Below, piece by piece: positions 6,725-12,604 of a DNA stretch of 20,427 nt. The DNA is from an uncultured Actinomycetes bacterium (GTDB lineage Bacteria; Actinomycetota; Thermoleophilia; Solirubrobacterales; Solirubrobacteraceae). Under the pieces are notes generated by a model. The model was not told the DNA's origin. It did no database searches and saw only the letters and a program-made list of their open reading frames with translations. The position numbers were made by a program, and so were the translations under genes. The first letter of the stretch is position 1; each line of letters starts with the position of its first letter. Where the stretch lies: positions 1 to 20,427 of the forward strand of contig CALAQT010000445.1 in assembly GCA_937888775.1 (NCBI GenBank), read 5' to 3'.

Positions 6725-7123
6725 ATGAGCGCCCCGGCGAAGGTGTGCTCGGAGGGCTGCGAGTGGCCGGTCTACTGTCGCGGTCTGTGCAAGAGGTGCT
6801 ATTACCGTGACTGGCGGCGTCGCGCAGGCCACAACGTCAGCGGGAGCGAAGCGCACCGGGCCATCCTTCGGGATCAGTGGATCGACCAGTTTGGTGAGCC
6901 TCGCTGGACCCGCGACAGCATCGTCCGGGCGATTCTCCTGTGGGCAAAGGGGCACGACGGCGAGCCCCCGGCGGGTCCGGCCTGGCCTCGCGGTACACGA
7001 AGGCATCCAGGCGCCTCGACGGTCCAACGGGCCTTTGGCTCATGGAATAACGCGCTTGACGCTGCTTCGCCCGGCGCTCCGACCGATGAAGAAGCCGCCG
7101 GCTCCAACTCCAGCGAGCGCTAG
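6725..7123 (+). CDS. Zinc-finger protein with homing-endonuclease-associated (HNH) repeat
   Basis: This encodes 132 aa with GAGG eight bases before the ATG. The N-terminus (residues about 8-32) has a C-x3-C-x5-C-x3-C-x2-C zinc-knuckle-like cluster ending in CKRCYYRDWRRR. Residues about 60-113 match the homing-endonuclease-associated repeat: RWTRDSIVRAILLWAKGHDGE, a Pro/Arg-rich turn and ASTVQRAFGSWNNALDAA. Such repeats bind DNA and often accompany HNH nucleases, but no HNH catalytic motif is present here. After the repeat the C-terminal tail is unlike the family and is encoded antisense to a small membrane-protein gene, so the true end may have been altered. The gene lies 124 bases downstream of the recombinase on the same strand. 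Confidence 0.65.
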   Translation: MSAPAKVCSEGCEWPVYCRGLCKRCYYRDWRRRAGHNVSGSEAHRAILRDQWIDQFGEPRWTRDSIVRAILLWAKGHDGEPPAGPAWPRGTRRHPGASTVQRAFGSWNNALDAASPGAPTDEEAAGSNSSER

Positions 7124-7171
7124 AACACCGATGACCACGAGCAGGGCGGCGCGTGGGATTTGGATGGTCAT
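7040..7171 (-). CDS. Small single-pass membrane protein, probably truncated
   Basis: This encodes 43 aa, starting at ATG 7171 with a near-ideal AAGGAGG five bases upstream (7177-7183). It reads MTIQIPRAALLVVIGVLALA then GVGAGGFFIGRSAGRSS: one transmembrane helix with a GxGAGGFFIGRS end. The motif recalls longer Thermoleophilia membrane proteins that continue for about 100 residues; here it stops soon after the helix. Its last 84 bases overlap, in antisense, the 3' end of the HNH-repeat gene. The strong ribosome site makes translation likely; the truncation is inference. Confidence 0.6.
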   Translation of the reverse strand: MTIQIPRAALLVVIGVLALAGVGAGGFFIGRSAGRSSVKRVIP

Positions 7172-7236
7172 ACACTCCTCCTTCTAAGAGTGCGCACTTC
7201 GCTGACAGCGCTCGTTCTCCGCTTGCCGTGCCAATT

Positions 7237-7268
7237 GGCCGCCCCCACCCAAGCGGATGGGAGCGGCC
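7237..7268 (-). terminator. Strand-specific hairpin downstream of the collagen-like gene
   Basis: Two 14-base arms enclose a four-base loop. In minus-strand RNA all 14 positions pair (12 Watson-Crick and two G-U), while in plus-strand RNA the two wobbles become C-A mismatches. This asymmetry indicates that the hairpin serves the minus-strand transcript. It lies 37 bases after the stop at 7305. There is no clear U tract, so it may be a terminator or an RNA-stability element. Confidence 0.55.
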
Positions 7269-7304
7269 CACAGAAGCAGCTACGCCGTCAGGCTGCTCTT
7301 GCTA

Positions 7305-7883
7305 CTACCGATGAAGCGCGAGAGCCGCTTGAACATCGCGTTGGTACTGCGCCCCTGATGACGAGGCATGCCTTGCGTTCGCACCCGAGCTGCCACTCGG
7401 CACGACCCCGCAAATCGCCTGAACGTAGACGGTGATTGTGACGCTCGACTGGTTGCTGATAAAGCCGCCGACGAACGTGCCGTAGGAGAGCACAAACCCG
7501 ACGGTCCCGACCCCTTCGGCATTGAATCCGGTGCCCAGCACCGAGTAGCCAGAGGGGCAAATCGCGTTGAGGTTGATATCCGTGTAGCTGCCGGGCGCCA
7601 CAACTTCCTTTGGCGAGTCCACCGTGATGATCGCCGGGACCACACCCGAAGCTCCGGTCGCTCCGGTCGCTCCCGTCGCTCCCGTCGCGCCGGTGTACCC
7701 ACGGTACCCGCGCGGGCCTCTATTGCCGCTCGCCGCGACCGCCCTGGCCTTGTGCTGCACCTTTCCCCCGGGGGCCGCGACTGCGACCCCGCTAATCGCC
7801 GCAGTCAGCGCGACCAGCGCGACCACCATGGATGGCGACACGCCGAAAATCCTTCGGCGTGAGTGCTTTTGCCGGTTAGGCAT
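7305..7883 (-). CDS. Secreted protein with collagen-like Gly-X-Y segment
   Basis: This encodes 192 aa. The ATG at 7883 is preferred over 7979 because AAGGAGG lies five bases upstream and the signal sequence begins just after it. A basic start (MPNRQKHSRRR) is followed by a hydrophobic segment SPSMVVALVALTAAISGVAVA, a signal type common in Solirubrobacterales. Residues about 53-80 are Gly-X-Y triplets, including four GAT repeats, as in bacterial collagen-like triple helices. The C-terminal ~110 residues are Val/Ser/Gly-rich with two Cys (AICPSGY, AICGVV), probably a beta-sandwich trimerising head. It should be exported and form trimeric stalks. A terminator-like hairpin follows the stop. Confidence 0.75.
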   Translation of the reverse strand: MPNRQKHSRRRIFGVSPSMVVALVALTAAISGVAVAAPGGKVQHKARAVAASGNRGPRGYRGYTGATGATGATGATGASGVVPAIITVDSPKEVVAPGSYTDINLNAICPSGYSVLGTGFNAEGVGTVGFVLSYGTFVGGFISNQSSVTITVYVQAICGVVPSGSSGANARHASSSGAQYQRDVQAALALHR

Positions 7884-8089
7884 AATGCCCTCCTTCCGGG
7901 GACCTGAGGTGAAGACGGGTTCCCCTTTTGTAACGGCGTTTCTGCCGCTGTGGACGAAACGGCCCGTGAGGTCGGCCAAAGGCAGGTCTTGCCCGGCGAT
8001 GCCTCCGCGAGAGGTTCGAGCAATGCGGCCGATAACGGCCCTTCGTCTAATGTACTCCTCTTTCCAGCGCGTAACGGACTATTTGTTGA

Positions 8090-8470
8090 CGAACCCCTGT
8101 TTGTCTTGCGGCTTCGAGCGCCAACTCGCTGTCGAGGTCGGCGAGTGACTGTCATCTGACCTCCGCGACGGGGCGTCTGTCGGCCCAGATCGACCGACTG
8201 GGTCCACGGCAGCCAAACGATCGAAGGGACCCGTACGGGAACCCGCAGAAAGAGATCCCTACCTGGATCGTTCCATCTGGGGTTGGTACAGAGGTCGGTC
8301 TGATCCTGCGGCAGACAGTTCGGGTGGGAAAGGAAAGCCTCATTGCAATCCTCCGCGCGCGTGACCCTCTGCGTGATAGCGTCGAGTATCTGGAGAGTTT
8401 GTTGTGCGTCGTGGGGATCTACCACCACGAGATGGTTCGCCGTCGTGCTGGCGGTCATCAGATTTCATGA
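8090..8470 (+). other. Open frame and diverged repeat R1 upstream of the first paralogue
   Basis: The 580 bases between 7884 and 8466 contain no certain gene. A frame open from 8090 ends in TGA (8468-8470), overlapping the next gene's ATG as ATGA; its only plausible start is a GTG at 8322 (48 aa). The stretch from about 8215 to the start resembles 10600-10785 before the second paralogue and 11221-11320 after it, sharing blocks such as CGGGAACCCGC, TCCATCTG and GCGGCAGAC. The translated frames of the first two are alike (LILRQT versus LISRQT, then a matching D-L-x-D-x-V spacing), so it may be a decayed coding sequence or a conserved leader. Confidence 0.4.
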
Positions 8471-8940
8471 AGCGGCTAGCTACAGCACTCAGCATCGCTC
8501 TCGCACTTGCAATCCCGGCGGTTGCCAGCGCGACAAGGATGCCAGTGCTAGCAGGCGTTAGCGGGCCGTTGCAAGTGCGGCCCAACATCGTCGATCTCAG
8601 CGCGGACGGCTCCGAACTCTTGGGAGGCGTTACCGGACGGCATCCTCACGAAGACACACCGGGCCACCCGTTTGGCCGACTGCATTGGACGACGTGGAAT
8701 TCGACTGAGGGACGGGCTTGGGGAGCGGAATGGCTCAACAACTGCCGACCCAGTTGTGGTGCGGGCACGTACTACGCCTATAAGGCCACTGTCCACGTCT
8801 ATGATCCCGGCAGGTCTGGTGTGTTCCTGCGCATGACGGTAAAGAGTCGCCGCAGCTTCCGCTATTCCGCCATGTATGTCGGCGGCTACGGCGGCGGATG
8901 GGTTGGGGATAGGCGCTGGTTCTTATCATCGGTCGGCTGA
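8467..8940 (+). CDS. Small secreted protein, paralogue 1
   Basis: This encodes 157 aa. The ATG at 8467 begins a clean signal peptide (MKRLATALSIALALAIPAVASA). The mature part has a conserved core: LGGVTGRHPHEDTPG, WTTWNSTEGRAWGAEW, a two-Cys pair (NNCRPSCG) and ATVHVYDPGRSGVFLRMTV. About three quarters of residues are identical by eye to the protein at 10786, the difference being mainly a longer Gly/Trp tail here. It is likely exported. Function unknown; no catalytic motif is evident. There is no clear ribosome site, but the start overlaps an upstream open frame (ATGA), which would allow coupling. Confidence 0.7.
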   Translation: MKRLATALSIALALAIPAVASATRMPVLAGVSGPLQVRPNIVDLSADGSELLGGVTGRHPHEDTPGHPFGRLHWTTWNSTEGRAWGAEWLNNCRPSCGAGTYYAYKATVHVYDPGRSGVFLRMTVKSRRSFRYSAMYVGGYGGGWVGDRRWFLSSVG

Positions 8941-9010
8941 GGCCTGATGCAATCCGGTTTGCTTTACGGCTCAACCCAGATCGCACTTCGAGGCCAAGAG
9001 GAATCTCCAC

Positions 9011-9106
9011 ATGCGAGTTAGAATCACCGAGAATGGCGAGCCTCTGGGCCTCCGATACTTCTGTCGGCTCGGCCGAGGACAGCGGACTGAGGAGGCTCGA
9101 CGGTGA
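9011..9106 (+). CDS. Possible 31-aa leader or small protein
   Basis: ATG 9011 has AGAGGA eight bases upstream and opens a 31-codon frame (MRVRITENGEPLGLRYFC, then an Arg-rich tail). Its TGA (9104-9106) overlaps the GTG of the next gene as GTGA, the usual sign of translational coupling. It could be a small protein, a leader peptide or a decayed fragment. No family is recognised. Confidence 0.35.
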   Translation: MRVRITENGEPLGLRYFCRLGRGQRTEEARR

Positions 9107-9510
9107 GAAGGCGGATTCGTAAGTTCTTCATCGGGGTGCTGGTAGCGATTGGCGTCTTGGGGCTGGCAGCTTCGTCGGCTGGTGCCCGAGTCATCGATTG
9201 CGCGAACTACTACGGACACCCGCACAGCTACGCCCAGGGAAACGGTCCGAGGAACGATCGCCTCGCCAACGTCGGCAACCTGAGTGCGCCCAACCTGAGT
9301 TGCTCGGCGGCTCGCCATGCGATCAAGTACGGCTCTCTTAATGAGTTCAAGGGCCGTTTTCACACACGCGGGTTCTACTGCTACGTCATTCAGCAATCGA
9401 GGCTTCCTGGTGGTGTTGGGCCGAATGGACCGTATCCACCGTTGATCACTGGGCAGACGATCCGGTGTGTACGACCCGGGCAAGCCTTTCGATTCGGTTG
9501 GGCCACCTGA
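9103..9510 (+). CDS. Small secreted Cys-containing protein
   Basis: This encodes 135 aa from GTG 9103, with GAGGAG eight bases upstream. A signal peptide (RKFFIGVLVAIGVLGLAASSAGA, cut near residue 29) precedes a mature part with four Cys (VIDCANYYG, LSCSAARHAIKYG, FYCYVI, IRCVRPGQ), probably two disulfides. Its stop overlaps the next gene's start as TGATG, so the two are co-translated. The Cys-Ala-rich SCSAARHAI segment resembles small exported actinobacterial proteins of unknown role. Confidence 0.65.
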   Translation: MRRRIRKFFIGVLVAIGVLGLAASSAGARVIDCANYYGHPHSYAQGNGPRNDRLANVGNLSAPNLSCSAARHAIKYGSLNEFKGRFHTRGFYCYVIQQSRLPGGVGPNGPYPPLITGQTIRCVRPGQAFRFGWAT

Positions 9511-10010
9511 TGAACCGTCCAGGTCAGAAGCTCCTGAGTGGGGCGATCGCAGCGGCGGCCAGCGTTTGCTTCGCTACTTCTGCCTTGGGAAGCGCTGCAA
9601 CGCCCCATTGCGACCGACTCGATGCTCGGGTAGACATTTCCAACACTCGTCCTGGGCATCGGCTAGAGAGCACGAGTGGGTTCGCCGTCACCGATCCCAG
9701 CAGTTGGATGATCGGGCGGTTCCTTTGCGCTGACCTCATTGGCGACCATCAAGCCGAGATGGTCGTGCTTCTTGCAACCGGCCGCGACGAGGCATTCCTC
9801 TTTATCTTCCGACCGATCCATGGGCACTGGCGCTTGAGCTACTCAAAGACGAGCAGTCTGCCTTACATTTGGCAACTCTCGGTACGAGGCAGAGCCCTCA
9901 TTGAGAAGCGTCCGTTTTTCGACAGCGCGCTCTGCTGCCCCTCGGGATATAGCTACTGGGCCGTGAGTTGGAACGGACACGGCTGGACGGTGCGACCAAC
10001 CCAGAAGTAG
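9510..10010 (+). CDS. Exported FG-GAP-like protein
   Basis: This encodes 166 aa from ATG 9510 (TGATG overlap with the upstream stop). The signal peptide is about residues 1-34 (LLSGAIAAAASVCFATSALG). The mature region contains FLCADLIGDHQAEMVVLL, an FG-GAP-like strand-loop of the kind D-x-x-G-D-x-x-x-E-M-V-V, then paired hydrophobic strands and a CC pair near the end (SALCCPSGYSYW). Similar small proteins are frequent in Solirubrobacterales genomes as far as I recall. It probably acts outside the membrane; ligand unknown. An upstream in-frame start at 9465 is unlikely because it would overlap the previous gene by 46 bases. Confidence 0.62.
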   Translation: MNRPGQKLLSGAIAAAASVCFATSALGSAATPHCDRLDARVDISNTRPGHRLESTSGFAVTDPSSWMIGRFLCADLIGDHQAEMVVLLATGRDEAFLFIFRPIHGHWRLSYSKTSSLPYIWQLSVRGRALIEKRPFFDSALCCPSGYSYWAVSWNGHGWTVRPTQK

Positions 10011-10173
10011 CCTCAGCTTCGGGACCTGAGGATCTGGAGGGACCCAGACAGGAGTCCATTTGGAAGAGGAGCTAAGGAATCTCATTTTGAGGTCGGCGCG
10101 GACCTCGATCCTCCCCCCGGCCATCTGTCCGAAAAGCGCGCGCTGATCTGTAGCTCCAGGCCCCGATGTACGG

Positions 10174-10185
10174 GATAATGGGTCC
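10174..10185 (+). promoter_or_regulatory. -10 element for a possibly leaderless transcript
   Basis: GATAAT (10174-10179) ends six bases before the GTG at 10186, so transcription would begin at or next to the start codon. There is no ribosome-binding site in front of that GTG. Leaderless mRNAs starting with ATG or GTG are common in actinobacteria. No -35 box is evident. Confidence 0.35.
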
Positions 10186-10569
10186 GTGCTGAAGACGACG
10201 GACTCCAAGACCGGCGAGCCCGTCATTCTTCGCCGCTGCACGGACTGCCGGACGCCTTTCAAGCATCCCGTCCTGCCCGAGGGCCAGACGGTCAGGTGCC
10301 CGTGCTGCGGGGTATCTCATCCCTCTGGTCATGAAGATCTACCTGACATCGAGGATGCACTGACCAAGCCCGGCACCGGCTATCAGTTGATCAACGCCGC
10401 TACCGGCAAGGAGATCATGGCCGTCCGCTGCCTCTGCGGCCACCGGTTTGACTTTCCTCGCTGGGAGATCGGGAAGTGCCCCTTATGCGAAAGGGAGTTC
10501 TTGATCCCACCGCCGCCTGAAGCCGATCAAGAGCGCTGGCAGACCGATCCCCGAGTCGAGGGCGCTTAG
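10186..10569 (+). CDS. Zinc-ribbon protein
   Basis: This encodes 127 aa from GTG 10186. Two zinc ribbons are visible: C-x2-C at residues 18-21 (RRCTDCRTPF) paired with CPCC at 38-41, and a second pair, CLCGHRFDFP and GKCPLCERE, in residues about 82-102. Between and after them are hydrophilic linkers and a Pro/Glu-rich tail. Such proteins bind zinc and usually nucleic acid or protein partners, and no catalytic residues are seen. It is cytoplasmic (no signal peptide), unlike its neighbours. Confidence 0.65.
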   Translation: MLKTTDSKTGEPVILRRCTDCRTPFKHPVLPEGQTVRCPCCGVSHPSGHEDLPDIEDALTKPGTGYQLINAATGKEIMAVRCLCGHRFDFPRWEIGKCPLCEREFLIPPPPEADQERWQTDPRVEGA

Positions 10570-10599
10570 CCACTATCAGCGTGCTCTCGACCGGTTTGG

Positions 10600-10785
10600 C
10601 CGGGAACCCGCCAGACTGGAGTCCCAAGGAAACTCCATTTCGGTTCCGCCCGCAAGTCATATCTGATCTCGCGGCAGACGGCCTGGGGCAGGGCGAGCCC
10701 CATTCAGATTTTCCGCACCGCTGAGTCTCTGACTGATACCGTCGCTGAAACCGTCTCCCCGTCGTCCTGGTGATTACCGGATTTC
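10600..10785 (+). repeat. Diverged repeat R2 upstream of the second paralogue
   Basis: This stretch aligns with the region before the first paralogue through shared blocks: GGGAACCCGC, ACTCCATTTCGG versus GTTCCATCTGGG, TCTGATC then GCGGCAGAC, CATT then TCCGC, and ATTTCATGA at the gene start. Relative to R1 it lacks about 45 bases before the gene. The match shows that the duplication covers the upstream region as well as the gene. Confidence 0.5.
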
Positions 10786-11217
10786 ATGAGGCTGCTAGCT
10801 ATCGCAATCATCACCGCCCTCGCGGTTGCCATCCCGGCGGTCGCTAGCGCGGCAAGAATGCCGATCTCTGCGACTAACGGACCATTGCGAGTTCGGCCTC
10901 GTATCGTGGTCTTCAGCGCGGATGGCTCCAGATTGTTGGGAGGCTTTACTGGACGGCATCCGCACCAGGACACCCCCGGCAACCCATTTGGCCGCTTGCG
11001 CTGGACTACATGGAATTCGACTGAGGGCCGGGCTTGGGGAGCGGAATGGCTTAACAACTGCGAGCCGAGTTGTGCCCAGGGCACATACCATGCCTTCAAG
11101 GCGACGGTCCACGTCTATGACCCAGGCAGGACCGGGGTGTTTCTGCGTATGACCGTCAAGAGCCATATGAGCTTCACGTACTCGGCTTTCTATGAGGATG
11201 GCGGATGGGGTTGGTGA
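10786..11217 (+). CDS. Small secreted protein, paralogue 2
   Basis: This encodes 143 aa and is the close paralogue of the protein at 8467, with the same signal-peptide style (MRLLAIAIITALAVAIPAVASA) and the same core (GGFTGRHPHQDTPG, TTWNSTEGRAWGAEWLNN, CEPSC, ATVHVYDPGRTGVFLRMTV). The tail is shorter and ends in EDGGWGW. The invariant Trp, the His in GRHPH and the Cys pair suggest a folded exported domain under purifying selection. Function unknown. Both paralogues lie in the same orientation about 2.3 kb apart. Confidence 0.72.
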   Translation: MRLLAIAIITALAVAIPAVASAARMPISATNGPLRVRPRIVVFSADGSRLLGGFTGRHPHQDTPGNPFGRLRWTTWNSTEGRAWGAEWLNNCEPSCAQGTYHAFKATVHVYDPGRTGVFLRMTVKSHMSFTYSAFYEDGGWGW

Positions 11218-11220
11218 TCC

Positions 11221-11320
11221 CGGAGGATCGAAACGGATCCGTATGGGAACCTGCGAAAGGGAACCCATCAGGCACCGCTCCATCTGATGTCGGTACAGAG
11301 GGCGGCTCAGATCAGAGAAG
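11221..11320 (+). repeat. Diverged repeat R3 after the second paralogue
   Basis: GATCGAA, CCGTAYGGGAACC, CTCCATCTG and GGTACAGAGG are shared in order with 8219-8305 (R1). R1 and R2 precede a paralogue, whereas R3 is followed by the minus-strand defence island. This suggests a third module whose gene was lost or replaced. Confidence 0.5.
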
Positions 11321-12082
11321 CCGCTCGAATCGGGGCACGACTTCGCCCTCGATGAAGTTTCCGATGCTTGCCAGCGTCGCGCGAATTGGTTTCCCCCTGA
11401 TCTCTCCTGGCGTTCCGTATGCAAAGACTGCTTGCTTGGCAAGATGTCGGTGAACATAGACATGGTCCCCATGGCTGCTGTTTTCCATCTCGACGCGGGA
11501 AAATAGTGCGCCTGGTTTGATCAGTCCCCGGAAGGACTCTGTGCCCCGCACGGACGTTCCGGCGCTGGGCGTCGCTGTGAGATTCCGGACCTCCCCAAAC
11601 GCTGTAGAGGCCAGCAGCGCACGGTGCTTGTCCCAGTTATTGATCTCTCGCAACTGGGCGAGCACGAACGTCTCGGGCCACTTTCGACGATGGTAGGGCT
11701 GCAATTCGTCGATCACACTTCGAACGGCCCGCGTGGTCCCAGGCATTCGCCATTGGGCGTTATGCCACGCCTTTCTCGTGCTACATATTGGGAACTGGAG
11801 GTTGGTCTCTTCTCGTTCCGTCGCAGGATTAGCCAGGAGGAACAGTAGATGGTCGAGGACAGAGCGAAGTTGATGCGCGCAATCGCTGACGAGGACACCC
11901 CACAGCGGCGGCGGCGGGTCAACTTCGATGACCCGCTCTACCAGCCTGCCGTTTCGGTCTTGCTTCCCCGCGGTTCTGTAGAAGTTCGATTTGAGGAACA
12001 CGTCGACGACCTCACCGAGGGCCTCGTGGTGTTTGCGGGCGCGCCAGAGCTTCCAGCGAATGTCATTTAGCGGATCGCCCAT
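11312..12082 (-). CDS. Uncharacterised protein in the restriction island
   Basis: This encodes 256 aa from ATG 12082. It has no signal peptide or membrane helix. Two motifs stand out: SDCAHQLRSVLDHLLFLLA (about residues 66-84) and LREINNWDKHRALL (about 140-153). I recognise this pair from a widespread uncharacterised bacterial family with a D-x-x-H-x-L-R-S-x-L-D-H-L helix and a downstream D-K-H-R. The first half looks all-helical, the second half beta-rich. The conserved polar residues on helices are compatible with a HEPN-like fold, but that is inference. It lies downstream of the hsd operon on the same strand, separated by a gene remnant. Confidence 0.6.
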   Translation of the reverse strand: MGDPLNDIRWKLWRARKHHEALGEVVDVFLKSNFYRTAGKQDRNGRLVERVIEVDPPPPLWGVLVSDCAHQLRSVLDHLLFLLANPATEREETNLQFPICSTRKAWHNAQWRMPGTTRAVRSVIDELQPYHRRKWPETFVLAQLREINNWDKHRALLASTAFGEVRNLTATPSAGTSVRGTESFRGLIKPGALFSRVEMENSSHGDHVYVHRHLAKQAVFAYGTPGEIRGKPIRATLASIGNFIEGEVVPRFERLL

Positions 12083-12114
12083 GGGTCCTGCGCTCCACCG
12101 AGGTTCCTTCTCGG

Positions 12115-12276
12115 TCAGGCCGCGTCGCGTAGTTGTTCATAGACCTTCTTGACGTAGTAGTCGCCAAGCAACTCCCTGAAGTCATCGTCATCCAGGATCC
12201 GTGTGAAGATCTCGCTGTTGGCGATCGTCCGGTCGGAGCCACGCCGCTCGGGGTGCTGACACCAGTCAGCACCCTT
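12115..12276 (-). pseudogene. Start-less remnant resembling an HsdR C-terminus
   Basis: This minus-strand frame of 53 codons has an in-frame stop just upstream (12277-12279), no start codon, and ends in TGA at 12115-12117. It reads like a real protein end: SDRTIANSEIFTRILDDDDF, then RELLGDYYVKKVYEQLRDAA. The NxEIFxxILDDDDFR...VYxxLR pattern resembles, from memory, C-termini of type I restriction subunits other than the intact HsdR here. It directly follows the metallopeptidase stop. An alternative is a C-terminal extension of that gene in the +1 frame. Confidence 0.45.
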
Positions 12277-12604
12277 TCAGGCCTTCTTCACTGCCCAGGT
12301 AGGCCGAAAGCAGTGCCCGAAAGAGAGGACCGTGATTTGGGATCCTGAGGTGGAGCAGTTCGTGGACGATCACCTCTCTGCGAAACGGCTCCGGTTGCGA
12401 GAGAAGATCGGCCGCAAAGGTCAGTCGTCCGCGAGTCGAGCAACTGGCCCACTTGCGACGCATGTCGGTGATGCGGATCTCTAAGGGCTCCACCTCAAGC
12501 TTTGCGGCCCAGCTTCGGACTTCGGCCGTGAACTCTTCGCGAGGAAGCGCGGCTACGGCAGGTTCCGAGGGCGCAAGGCTGTGGCGGCGAACGTCGCGCC
12601 TCAT
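12266..12604 (-). CDS. YgjP-type (DUF45/M48-like) metallopeptidase of the hsd operon
   Basis: This encodes 112 aa. Its ATG overlaps the hsdR stop as ATGA. The zinc-binding motif HELLHLRIPNH has HExxH plus a third His, preceded by the family's WASCSTRGRLTFAADLL strand and a (R/E)EVIVHE lead-in. YgjP-like proteins are usually about twice this long; this one has only the catalytic half, which is common for copies attached to type I restriction operons. The role in those operons is not established; proteolytic control of HsdR is a reasonable guess. Its C-terminus ends soon after the third His. Confidence 0.75.
   Translation of the reverse strand: MRRDVRRHSLAPSEPAVAALPREEFTAEVRSWAAKLEVEPLEIRITDMRRKWASCSTRGRLTFAADLLSQPEPFRREVIVHELLHLRIPNHGPLFRALLSAYLGSEEGLKGC

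Noticed and set aside
7624..8148. A 174-codon plus-strand frame
   Set aside because: It is mostly antisense to the collagen-like gene, which has an ideal ribosome site and signal peptide; the repeated Val-Ala-Pro stretch is the complement of the GAT repeats.
7805..8458. A 217-codon minus-strand frame
   Set aside because: It runs through the R1 repeat region and the start of the collagen-like gene in another frame, with no ribosome site or domain.
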